NCBI GenBank assembly: GCA_001599815.1
Contig: BCIA01000005.1
Span: 1,963,088 to 2,027,087, forward strand
Direction: 5' to 3'
From: Furcasterigmium furcatum
Taxonomy: Eukaryota; Ascomycota; Sordariomycetes; Glomerellales; Plectosphaerellaceae
Length of the DNA: 64,000 bases
Made by a program: the position numbers and the translations under genes. Shown here one piece after another: positions 54,451 to 64,000 of this stretch (the first letter of the stretch is position 1; each line of letters opens with the position of its first letter). Below the pieces are notes generated by a model. That model did not search any database. It was not told where the DNA came from and saw only the letters and a list, made by a program, of their open reading frames with translations.

Positions 54451-57400
54451 TCAATGATAGTTCAACTCGGGATTCGCCCTCGAATTGCACCGGCATCGAC
54501 ACTCGGGAACCGGGCACTCCACATGCCTCGCGAACCACTGCCTCGCGTGATCCAGATGCATCACATGCTCGCACTTGAGGCAGAAAGTCGGGAACTTCGC
54601 CGCCTTCCTCGTGTCCGCGTCCTCCGACGCCTCGGGCCGGTCCGATCTCGGTATCCCCACGACCTCCAAGCACACTATACATCTCGGAAGGTGGCGCCCG
54701 CAGTTCGGGCAGCTGATCCCGGCGTTCGCGCTGGCAGCCATCAGCGGGTTCCGCCGATCCGTGCCGCCGGGCGTCATCGTGCCGCTGTTCCCCGTCGGGA
54801 GCGTCGTCTCCGCGTCGCAGTAGACGCACCTGAGCGCGATCTGCCGTGAGGGCGTCTTGATCGTCGGCTTGCCCAGCTCGTCGCGCTTGCTCTTCTTCGT
54901 GCTCTCGACCTCAAACTTGGTGCGGAGGAAGAAGGCCTTGTGCCGCTGCAGATACGTCCGGTACGCGTTTCGCCACGCCAGGCATCGGTAGTCGTCGATG
55001 TACCGCGGCGCGCAGATCGACATGACCAGCGTCGCCGTCTGGTAGTCGTTGAATTTCCCCACGTACGCGGCAAATATGTCCACCAGCTTGTCCGTGATGC
55101 CCGTCAAGACGATGCCTTCGATATCTCCTGCCTCGACGGCGGCGTCGACCTCCTCCGCCAGCCACCTGCTGAGCCGTTCGTCGTCAAAGTTGCGCACCGC
55201 CACGTAGGCTCGGTCAGATAGGGGCAGCGACTTCTGGTTCGCAATTGCGGTCCAGTCGCCTGTTGCGATCAGAGACGAGATGGCTCGGAGGTACGGATCG
55301 GTCTTAGACGCCGCGGCCTCGTCAAAGTCCAGCTGCTCCTTAGCCAGTCTTTTGTTACCTCGTCCGATCAGCTGGAGTGCCAGAGACAGAAATAGGAGCT
55401 CGGGATGGTCCGCGCTGGCTTTCTTCAGAATCTGGACCGCCGTGTCCATGTCCCCTCTGAAAAGCGCGCGAGCCGTTGCCATCGTATGTCTTGACGAGGG
55501 ATACTCTCCGCTGTTTGTGACCGCACTGTTGTCCGGCTCATGCCTCGTTGATTCGCCCCACGTGCAGATGTCCAGGCAAAGCTGCCGGTGATACGGACGT
55601 TTTGTTGACACGCCCTGGTATTTCGGCAGGCGCCTCTTCTTACAGATGCTCCCGATGCACCGTTCCCACACAATGGCCTCGGGATTGCTCACGCCATCGG
55701 GTAATCTGGATGACGGTTTTTGGCCTAACTTGTCAGTGTTTCACAGGCCTGTCGAGGTTTCGTAAACATACCTAGATCGTTGCCCCATATTGACGCAACG
55801 CCCATGTACGTCAAGTCCAAGGGGTGAAGCTTCATCGCACCATCCGCCGCCGCATCTTCGGAGTCTGGACCAAGTTAGCTGTCATGCGCACAACAGTTCA
55901 TCGGACAGGTAGACAAACCCGCGATCCAGTCCCAAATGTACTTCAGCCAGAGATCATCTGACACGACGGACCTGTTGACTGACGAATCGAAGAGATACCT
56001 CTCCTTCGCGCGGAGAAGCATTGCGTTATCGATGTCGGATTGAGCGTCCGGTGGAAGATCCTTGGCCCGTGGCAAGATAGATAGAAGGTTCTCATGGAGC
56101 TCGCGGCAGGAGGCAGGCCCGGAGTCAGAGAGCGATGTCTTTGCCATGGCATCTGCGATTCCGTCTTGCCCAGGGCCTCCATCCTTTATCAGCAGTTCCC
56201 GCAGAGCCCTCAGCTTCTCCCCGATCTTCTTTCCCTGCACGGCGCCAGGAGGAACCTTGGGGTTCACAGTGCGTGCAGTGCTGAGATCATTCGCTAAACT
56301 GTGGCCATGGAGGGATCTCTCCACAACCTTCTCGACGTCGCCACTGCCCGAACCGAAGATTGGCACGCCGCTCAGGGCCTGCTCTAGGAGCAGCGGCCCG
56401 TAAATTTCAGCAGCGTGAGACGGCTCGACATCTATGAGGCCCTGGTAAGCTGCGCCTTCTGTAACACTGTTAGCTTGGGGTGGCGAATACTGGTCATGAA
56501 CGCGAGCTTACCGTCAAGTCCCCGGTGAGATGGCCTCCAGGATGAAAGTTTGTACAGATGATCTGAAGTGTATGATGGTTGTTCCAAGATCTCGAACGAC
56601 CCGTTGGCACGCAGGACGAGGAGGCGGGGCTGCAGACTGGGCGAGCCCATGGTCACCCAGTCGAACGAGACGATCCTTTCGTTCCTCCGAGCAGGGTCCG
56701 CGAAATGCACGTCTAGCTCCTGGGATCTCTGGAGCTGGACCAACTCTGGGCTTCCCGCCAGCTGGAGCTCCGGGGACGTGATCTCCTTCGTCGTCTGCAT
56801 GACCTTGAGCTGCCCAGTCCGCGTCAAGACTGCCAACAGACCACGCCTGTCTCGGCTGTATCGCAAAGACCGCACCATCGAATGTTTGCTATCACTCAAA
56901 GACGGCTCGTCCATTTCGACAGCATCATAGAGGCAGAGAGCGCCGCCCCAGCTGACGTCTTCCTCGTCGACAGCAGCCAGGTACGCGGGTGACGCAACGG
57001 CTCGATTGGTTGCTCGTCGATCCCATACAAACACGCCGGGTTGATCCAGTGCCGACGAAGCGAAATAGTTCTGGTCCGAAAAGTCGATGGATAGATTGTT
57101 GTTGCACTTGGTGGAGTACTGAAGCTTGACAGAGCTCGAAGGGTCTCGGAGATCGTGCAGCCGCAGTCCCAGTCCCTTAACACCAATAATGAGGGTCTGC
57201 GGACTGTCATCGAAGAATCTGATGCTCGATATCGACGCGCTGGGCTCGAGCCTCGTTGTTGGCTCAGAGAAGGGCGCCACGTCCTTGCCGAATCCCTTGA
57301 CCGACTTGTCGAGCGAGGAAAGCCGGTTGACGTCCCAGATGTGAAGACTCTGATCCAGCCGAACCCTATCCAACCCGACGGCAAGGAGTCCTTGAGTGCT

Positions 57401-57724
57401 GAAGGCGACAGCCTGGCATGTCCGGGTCATCTTAAGACCCAGTTCAATGTAGTCGTTCGAGCTGTCGTCCATCCTCAGCAGGTTGACGCCTCCATTCTGC
57501 CCGCCGACGGCCAAGAGGCCCGGGATCGATGGCGACCAGTCGTATGTCGTAAGAGCTGGAAAGTCATCGTGCTTGGCCACTTGCTCGTACTCGAAGCGGC
57601 CGGTCTGGGCGAGGCCTGTGGGTTCGTACAGCTGGACGATTCTGCGTTGGAGGTTGAGGTGGATGAACCTGTCATGGCCTGGGATGGGCGACCACTTGAT
57701 GAGGCCTGGTTCCGGGCGGTCCAT
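54451..57724 (-). CDS. SEA4: SEA complex (GATOR2) subunit Sea4/Mios, 1039 aa
   Basis: Four exons on the minus strand, 56512-57724, 55919-56458, 55772-55864 and 54451-55724, give 1039 residues, close to yeast Sea4 (1038). Residues 1-~400 form a WD40 propeller: MDRPEPGLIKWSPIPGHDRF, TYDWSPSIPGLLAVGGQNGG, SLHIWDVNRLSSLD, LRLHDLRDPSS and GVFVWDRRATNR. A helical solenoid follows to ~900, with AYQGLIDVEPSHAAEIYGPL and IWDWIADSEDAA. The end (~915-1029) is a zinc region: CVYC, CPNCGRHLPRCIVC, FCLKCEHVMHLDHARQWF and CPVPECRCRC, the GATA-like plus RING-like pair of Mios/Sea4. At the vacuole the SEACAT/GATOR2 module relieves SEACIT/GATOR1 and so promotes TORC1 when amino acids are present. It is divergent from EFG1. 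All introns are canonical. Confidence 0.92.
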
Positions 57725-58245
57725 GGCCGGCTAGCCGACCCTGAGGTCACCCGAGCAGTTGAGCAGCTGGATATGGGTGGTCGCGATGTTGCCTCGAAGG
57801 AAGTTGGTGACCAACGGAACGGAACCAAGCTCGAAAGCTCGAACCCTGGGCAAGAAGTTATCGCAAACCTTTGAAAGTCGAACTCTTCGCTTATCTAGAT
57901 CAAATTTTGGATTCAAGGAGGACGGTATCCCCGATATAGTGCCATGTAACTGTGTTGCGACTGAGAGTTGTGAGATGAAGCTGGGAAGCTCTTGAGGATG
58001 AGCTCAGAGAGCTCGACGTGCTGAGGGACCAGGATTGACGTCGTTGATTGGCTGCATGCTGATCCCCAAATGGCAGGGGTGCGATAACGATAAGGAATCC
58101 GCGGGGTCGTGAATCCCAGTCAGATCCACTAAAATTTTGCCAGCCCAGACCCAAGATTCTTCTTGCCTTGACATTTCCTCAACCCTGGACAAACCGCCTT
58201 GCTGCGTCCCTCTCCTCGCAACCAACTTCTAAATCGACAGACATC
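57725..58245. promoter_or_regulatory. Bidirectional promoter of SEA4 and EFG1
   Basis: 521 bases between head-to-head ATGs. The EFG1 side shows a pyrimidine-rich leader (58140-58240) and a GCGATAACGATAAGG stretch near 58081-58094 with two GATA cores. No clear TATA box, as expected for housekeeping genes. Confidence 0.5.
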
Positions 58246-59205
58246 ATGGATACAAAACGATCCTTCCCCGATGCACAAGGCGGCGACGATGGCCCATCCA
58301 GAGATCCCCTCAGCCGGGCACCTCGCGGCCCCAGGAAGCAGAGGCCCAACAACTCCCACCTTCCCCTTCAGAGCCAACCTGGCGGCGGTGCCAAAGCGAA
58401 CATGAAGCGTATCCGAGACCTGAAGAGAATCCTGAATAAGGGCGACATGCCGGCTACAGTGCGCGCCGAGCTGGAGCAAGAGATGCAGGCTCTTCATGAG
58501 CGGAGGGGCGAGAAGAAGGTCAAGGCACGAAGAGCCGACATGATCAGCCGATACCACATGGTTCGATTCTTTGGTATGTGTTCGAGTATGCCCGACTAAG
58601 GACACCATCTAACAACCTCCGCAGAGAGGAAGAAGGCGATGCGAAAGCTGAAACAGGCGCAAAAGGCACTCGAGGCGGCAGAGGACAAGGACGAGAAGGC
58701 CAGGCTCAAGCAGGAGATTCACATGATCGAGGTCGACATCGCATACACACAGTACCACCCGCACCTGGAGCCGTACATCAGCCTGTGGCCGAACAACAAA
58801 GACCCGGCCAATCAGCCCAAGAAGAAGAAGCAGGACCCAGATGAGATGGACGAGGACAACGAGGAAGAGGAGGAGCAAGCGGCAGAGGGAACGCTGAAGC
58901 GACTCAGCCAGGACCTCCTGAAGAAGCCGGAGATGTGGCACACGATCGAGCAGACTATGCCAGAGGGAACGGCAGCGCTCGAGAAGATTCGCGATCGGAA
59001 GAATGCGGCCGCCTTCCTGCAGCAGCCGCTTGTTGTGCACGGGCCCAAGGCAACGCCGCCTTCCCAGGAGAAGTCGTTCGACAAGTCAAAGGCGAATTCC
59101 CAGAAGCGGGACAAGCCTCGCAGGAACGAGGTTCAGAGGAGTGGGCATTGGCAAGAGGGCGCTGGCGAGGAGGAAGAGGATGATGGCGAGGGCTTCTTTG
59201 AATAA
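58246..59205 (+). CDS. EFG1: rRNA-processing protein Efg1, 302 aa
   Basis: Exons 58246-58573 and 58625-59205 give 302 residues. The conserved core is NMKRIRDLKRILNK, MPATVRAELEQEMQALHE and SRYHMVRFFERKKAMRKLKQ, the last joined across the intron, which is the signature of fungal Efg1. Long charged helices (AQKALEAAEDKDEKARLKQE) and an acidic stretch (~200-210) follow, with a basic tail and a terminal EEEEDDGEGFFE. Efg1 is a nucleolar factor of the 90S pre-ribosome needed for 18S rRNA maturation. The frame is open upstream of the first ATG, but only from a non-ATG codon. It is divergent from SEA4. Confidence 0.92.
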
Positions 59206-59832
59206 TCGGTGGAGGCCTGGATTGGTGCCCCGACTTGTGTTTGTCGGCTGGCGAAGTTGTGCTTTGCTGTTTGGGACAGGTTTACGGCTTGCATAGCGGC
59301 GTGTTGTATTGCTTCTTGGTCTTGCTTGCGGAGTAGTGCCCAACGCTCACATTCTTCCTGATGTGTCTGCGACTGAGCAGGTCAGAATAATTGATGTAGC
59401 AATAATGGTCGCTCATTCTACAAATACAAAGCCCACGGGGTAGATTCAGATACCCCGAGGCCGTTCAGAAGTCGACTTGACTGCCCGCCATTCTATTGAT
59501 CGCAGGCCCAGCAAGGGCTCAACTTGATTCCCCAGGTGGTTACATGGTGAAAACATCACAAGTACGCGAGATTCGATCCACAGCCAGGCCGACGTACTTC
59601 ATCGAATGACCGCTGTTGTTTATTCGACGCTGATAGTGAGGATGCAATGCAGGCACGACAACCAATGGAGTTTGGCTCTTGGTAATGCGGGAGGCCTACC
59701 ACGGCTTCCTTCCAGCGCGAAATACTTATTTGGACTTGCAACTCATCTCAACTTCCTTTCAACCTCGCCAAACCTCCAAACTTTCCATCTTTCCATCTTT
59801 CCATCTTCCCCCGTCACCTCAAGAACGCAGTC
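59206..59832. other. Intergenic with pyrimidine repeat in leader
   Basis: About 630 bases containing the EFG1 3' end and the next promoter. Three perfect tandem copies of CTTTCCAT lie at 59781-59804, some 30 bases before the ATG at 59833, inside a CT-rich leader typical of fungal promoters. Nothing else is seen. Confidence 0.55.
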
Positions 59833-60853
59833 ATGGCTACCAATGGTGGCCCGTCAAGTGGTATCGACTGGGCGGCTCTCAGAGAGTTCGTCGCCAGGAA
59901 TGAAGCCTCCGAGATGCGAGGAGAGCCTGCCCCTCTCACAGCCAGCCAACGTGAGGCTATCAACGTCCTCGTTCCGCCACCGCAGGCGCCGGTGCTGGTA
60001 CAAGATAAAGACTTCAACTGGATCGGGTGTCTCCACGGTAAGTAATCTACCACAACCCTGGTGTCCGCGGTTTATTCATCTGCCTACCTATCGACCTACC
60101 TTTCTATCTATCTATGTACTAAACAAGCTTCCACGGGAAGAATGGCTGCAGAAGAACGGAACCTCCGGCAAGCCCGTCTTCTCCGTAGACAGCGTCTCGG
60201 CCTCGGCCGCCGTATACTGGCGCTGCACATGCCAGCTCCCTCCAACGTCGAAACCGTCCGTGCAGCTCAACACCTTTCCCTGTGAAGGGTTCGGCGTAGA
60301 CCCCGGCCAACTGCCCCCGATGTTCGCGAGGAAGCAGGACGCGAAGTCCTTCGCTGCCCGGATGGCCTGCGAATACCTCGGTTCCAGGGGCTTTCAACTT
60401 CTTCCGGCCGCCTTGAAACCACAGCCAGGGCCTCNCCCTCCAGAANCCCCGCCTGCGCCATTGGGAAATGCGCCGAGCAGACAGGCTGCGGGTCAGGAGG
60501 AGGCCGAAGAAGCTCTGACTGCGGGCTCAACCAACCCACCACCACAGCCTGCTGCCACGGCCGAGTCAACCCTGGATGACGCTCCTTCAGTCACCGTCCG
60601 CATCTTCGACCTAGCCAAGCAACTCAGCCTACCAGCTCCGCAGTTTCACGTCACGCAGGACCCCTTCCTCCAAAGTTGGAATGGTCAGTGCGATTTTCAG
60701 TTCAACCCCAGAGTCCCGGATGGTCTGGGGAAGGTCATCCACGCACCGTCACAGAAGGCCGCAAAAGAGATGATGGCAAAGGCGGTCCTCGCCTGGATGC
60801 TGCAAGAACAGGAAGACAGGCTTGGGGTCAAACAGAAGTTCATCGAGGAGTAG
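59833..60853 (+). CDS. dsRNA-binding-domain protein of unknown role, 305 aa
   Basis: Exons 59833-60037 and 60141-60853 give 305 residues; the acceptor (GAAG at 60140) is weak but keeps the frame as NWIGCLHEWLQKNGTSGKPV. Two double-stranded-RNA-binding-like motifs are visible. The first is ~60-135: WIGCLHEW, AVYWRCTCQL, then PMFARKQDAKSFAARMACEY. The second is ~225-295: PAPQFHVTQDPFLQSWNGQC, then APSQKAAKEMMAKAVLAW. In both, the helix-2 KxAxxxAA-type pattern is the best evidence. A Pro/Ala-rich linker separates them and contains two undetermined bases (60435 and 60446), so two residues are unknown. No catalytic domain is present; an RNA-silencing accessory or ribonucleoprotein role is possible but unproven. 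Confidence 0.75.
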
Positions 60854-63800
60854 GGTAGCGTCGAACTCAAGGCTGTGGCGAACCTCCAATTGAGCAGTTG
60901 ATAGGAGCGTTCTAGATGTTAGGGGGATACAGGAACATATTGCTACAAGTTGATACACCTCACCGCCGTTATCTCCATACCAAGAAATTGCCACTATATC
61001 GTTCAAGTGAATGCACATTTGTCCTTCATTCGGAGACTCGGGATGTAGTTGCGATGCTTGGCGCATGGCGAACCAACCTGATAGCCAAATCCCAGCCCGC
61101 CTCGGACAGACCCTTGTTACTGCCAGTTCAGTCAGCGAGCACCCTGACGCCTCAACCATCCCAATGCAGACCACCTGACCTCCTACGTATGGCTCCCGGG
61201 CAATTTGAGGGTGGATATCAGTTGAAGGCACAAAGTTGCTGTGAACTTATATCGCCAGGCTGCCCTCAGGTGCCCCGACCCCGCCAGTATGTCTTTCTGG
61301 GCGGCTCGGATCGAATTCGCTAACGAATGTTGGCCATGAAGAATCACACGTTCAGTCTCAGAACCACGTCATGCTCATCTGCCGGGTGCACGTTGCTCGC
61401 CCGTGGTGTTGGCCATTGCTGCAGAACTCGAGAAATGGGCTGGCCTACGATGTAGATGGTGTAAGTCGCGACGAATCTGATGCCCAATTGGAGATAGCCC
61501 GTTGAATTCAGGTAGACGCCATAACCCAGTACCCTTGCAAGCAAAGATGGCAGATTGCTGTTCAAGCCAGGCCCAGGACCTTTCGCAGCTTCCTCTATTA
61601 GCTGTAAGCGGTTCCTCGAGTGTCAAGCTAGTGCTGGCACGGTTGTCGACCAGCTCAGTAGAGCTCAGACAGGGAGCGAGCAAGCGAGAGATTCGGCAGT
61701 GGATCTGCAGACCTGCCGCGATTCCTCCACAACCCGACCGTGGACGCCAGGAACAACAAGTGAAGCACACAAAGCAAAGATGTTTCAATGTACATACAGC
61801 TGTAGGGATCTCGCGGTTTCTGGGCCCGTGCAGCGAGATACAGCATGCATGCCCCTTTCGACTGCAGGAGGCACAGGTCGTCTCCTTGCTGCTGGTGGAG
61901 GCCAGACTCCATCGGACGACAGATGCAGAAGCACGGGACACTAGGCCCCGGGGTTTCCCTGTCCTTTGGTGACCAGCCTCCCGAATTTTGTACCAAGCTG
62001 AGAGTGTTTGCAGCCTCATCGCAGGCCGCTCCATGGCAAAGAACAGGGAGCCATGGGTGAACGGGATTTGTTTCTCAGGAAACTGCCGTGCCACCGCTGT
62101 CGTGCCGGGTCGACCGTGGTCGTTGTTCTGTTTGGGGAGCTCCGCAGCGAACACAACCGTGGAGCCTCATCCACTCATCCACGGACCCCTCAAGACCCCA
62201 AGTCAGCGGGCTGCTTGGCTTCAGCTGCCATTGCGGCGCCGGTGCGTGGGCGAGCTCTTGATTCCACCTGATGGGGGCTCTTTTGGCATCTGGCGCGAGA
62301 GAAGTGGAGGGAGTTCGGACGTTTGCTGGAGCGATGTCACTAGCCTGAGACTGCTTCTAGATTAAGGTCCGTCGTTTCCCTGTCGCCGCCCCACTGGAGG
62401 GAGCTTGGGACAACTGCGCTGTCGCTGTTCATGGGTGGAAGAGCCTCGACACCCTAGGATCTCGTCTGCAGAAGCATGGACGCCGCATGGTTGAATGGAA
62501 GCGCCATTGGGCAGCGGACTGGAGCATTTGTGTGCTCGCGAGGGGCCCATCGAAGGGAAGCGAACAGCGATATGCACAGCAACAAGTGCATGCTTTGCAT
62601 GAGTGGGTGTTCGGCGGCCCGTCGAGCACAGGTGGATTAGTGATGACGGTGTTGTGCATGTCGTTTGCTGCGTCCATTCTCAAGAAGATGCTGGGTCGCG
62701 AAGCAGAATCCTGAGGGCGGTCTTCTGTCCTCTGTAGCGGGAGGCTGGATTATAATCTGCAAGAGGCTGGCGGGATGCGTGCTGCTGCACTTCTTCAGGT
62801 GATGGAATGGTAGAGACGCAGGACTGTGGATGTGCTAAAGCATGCGCCTGCCATGTGCTGTGATGAATGGTGCTGCATGGTGCAGCCCGGTTCCCCGCCA
62901 CTGGCAGTGCCTTCCTCCTTGCTTCTCCCACCTCACCTGGACAGGCACAGGCTCTTGGGTGCGGGCACCCATCGTAGCGCAACCTGACCTGACTACTAGG
63001 GTAGGTCCTTCCCCCCTGCTCAACGGCCCGGCCTACGACCATCTGGTCCTAGCAGGTGGAGGAAAGAACAGACGACAGACGGTGGGCCCGCTCGACGGGA
63101 GGGAATGCACGGCCAACTCGGGTGGTCTGGCATGGTTCATGACCGGGATCAGTTGGATCGTCACCTGTAGCTTCCTCTCCTGACGCATCCCATGGCGCTG
63201 TGTAGCCGGCTGGCGGGAGACTCGACCATCCTGAGGTCTTTTACCTTCGTTGGCGTCCTCTGCTACGAGCAACGGTCTCCTTTTGGGCTTCTGGAGATCG
63301 CATCGTGGTGCTACGCCCATTCCGGACTTGTCGCCCGTCTGTCTGGCCTGGTCTCCCTTTAGGCCGCGCCCCTCGCTGATGATCATCCTCTCGTCACTTG
63401 CATCTTGATCCTTTCTTTTCCTCCTCGGCTGCAGCTGGGAACGCCATATTCTCGGCTTCGAGTCACCTCGCGTCGTCGGCGAGTCGTACCTCTCTCGCTC
63501 TCTTCTCTCTCTCTTTGTCGTCGAAAACACCAGACCACCATTCTTTGATCTCCACGAAACCGACCATCATACCCGTCACGAACGACTGACGAGATACTAA
63601 TCCCCTATTTCCTTTCCCCGTCGATCCGGACGAAACCCCCAAAGCGAGACGACAATACCGACTCGACCCCCCTCGGCTCTCCGTCTCCCCAGAGCCACGA
63701 ACAGCGCCGTGTCTCATTGACCCCAGACCTTCCTCTGTTCGAGCAATAAGAAAGCGCCTGTAGCGAGAAAGCCGTAGGACAAACACCCGGTTCTTTTGGG

Positions 63801-64000
63801 TGACATATACGAAGCGATAGGCGAGGAAAGCCCTGCGAGGATCAGAGAAACAAAATAGCGACACCAGGGGCAGCGAGACTCACTCGGAAGGATCGGAAAC
63901 ACTTGGAGTCGTGGGATCCCGGTGCATCAGCTTTGAAGCGGCTTTGTTGGGGCGGGGGCCATCTGAGGAAACCCCGAAAATAGGGGCCAGACAGACAGCA
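60854..64000. other. 3.1 kb without a supportable gene; probable leader of the next gene at the right end
   Basis: Frames up to 259 codons exist on the minus strand (61375-62154) but show no family features and face open frames on the other strand. From ~63390 the plus strand turns CT-rich (CTCTCGCTCTCTTCTCTC near 63495) and then purine-rich, as in a long fungal leader, so a plus-strand gene probably starts beyond the window. No RNA gene is recognised. Confidence 0.45.

Noticed and set aside
61375..62154. 259-codon minus-strand frame
   Set aside because: Cys/Arg/Ser-rich with no motif, and overlapping open frames on the plus strand of similar quality.

Overview
The window looks like nuclear DNA of a filamentous ascomycete (Pezizomycotina, most likely a Sordariomycete). 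Genes are split by short introns of about 45-100 bases with GT-AG borders. The families are typical of moulds: a Zn2Cys6 regulator, a Dal5-type transporter, a rhodopsin-like 7TM protein and a NACHT-N-like protein. Intergenic stretches are GC-moderate and pyrimidine-rich. Splice models were built by hand by joining frames; all complete models close in frame.

Layout. 0-2.4 kb: a truncated fructosamine-kinase gene (minus) divergent from a seven-exon aldo-keto reductase (plus). 2.8-5.2 kb: a 744-residue protein with a fungal NLR-type N-terminal helical domain and ankyrin-like sequence but no NTPase. 5.2-10.3 kb: a decayed stretch holding a GH127 glycosidase relic and several frame-broken coding-like pieces. 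10.3-12.1 kb: a Ser/Thr/Pro/Arg-rich coiled-coil protein whose tail appears frame-shifted. 12.3-14 kb: a CBM48 (glycogen-binding) protein (minus). 15.8-17.4 kb: IWR1. 18-20.1 kb: an F-box/LRR protein (minus). 22.6-28.1 kb: a Zn2Cys6 regulator, a sulfatase (minus) and a Dal5-family transporter, which look like a small sulfate-ester scavenging unit. 29.5 kb: an intron-containing tRNA-Ala(AGC). 29.8-31.4 kb: a rhodopsin-like 7TM protein (minus). 33-34.9 kb: a flavin monooxygenase. 36.7-40.9 kb: a PAS-domain protein kinase. 41.4-42.6 kb: a histidine phosphatase of the TFIIIC tau55-like type. 42.6-47.4 kb: a gene-free stretch leading into a His-rich, probably nuclear protein (47.4-48.8 kb). 51.5-54 kb: a TBC Rab-GAP (minus). 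54.5-57.7 kb: SEA4/Mios of the SEA (GATOR2) complex (minus), divergent from EFG1 (58.2-59.2 kb), a ribosome-biogenesis factor. 59.8-60.9 kb: a dsRNA-binding-domain protein. The last 3 kb has no gene that I can support and probably ends in the leader of the next gene.

How genes may work together. The sulfatase, transporter and regulator plausibly cooperate in organic sulfur use. Fructosamine kinase releases 3-deoxyglucosone, which aldo-keto reductases can reduce, so that divergent pair may be a glycation-repair module. SEA4 (amino-acid input to TORC1) shares a promoter region with EFG1 (18S rRNA processing), a TORC1-dependent process. These links are inferences from adjacency and family knowledge. 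I see no convincing new multi-gene system; the best leads are the three modules above and the CBM48 protein as a possible glycogen receptor.
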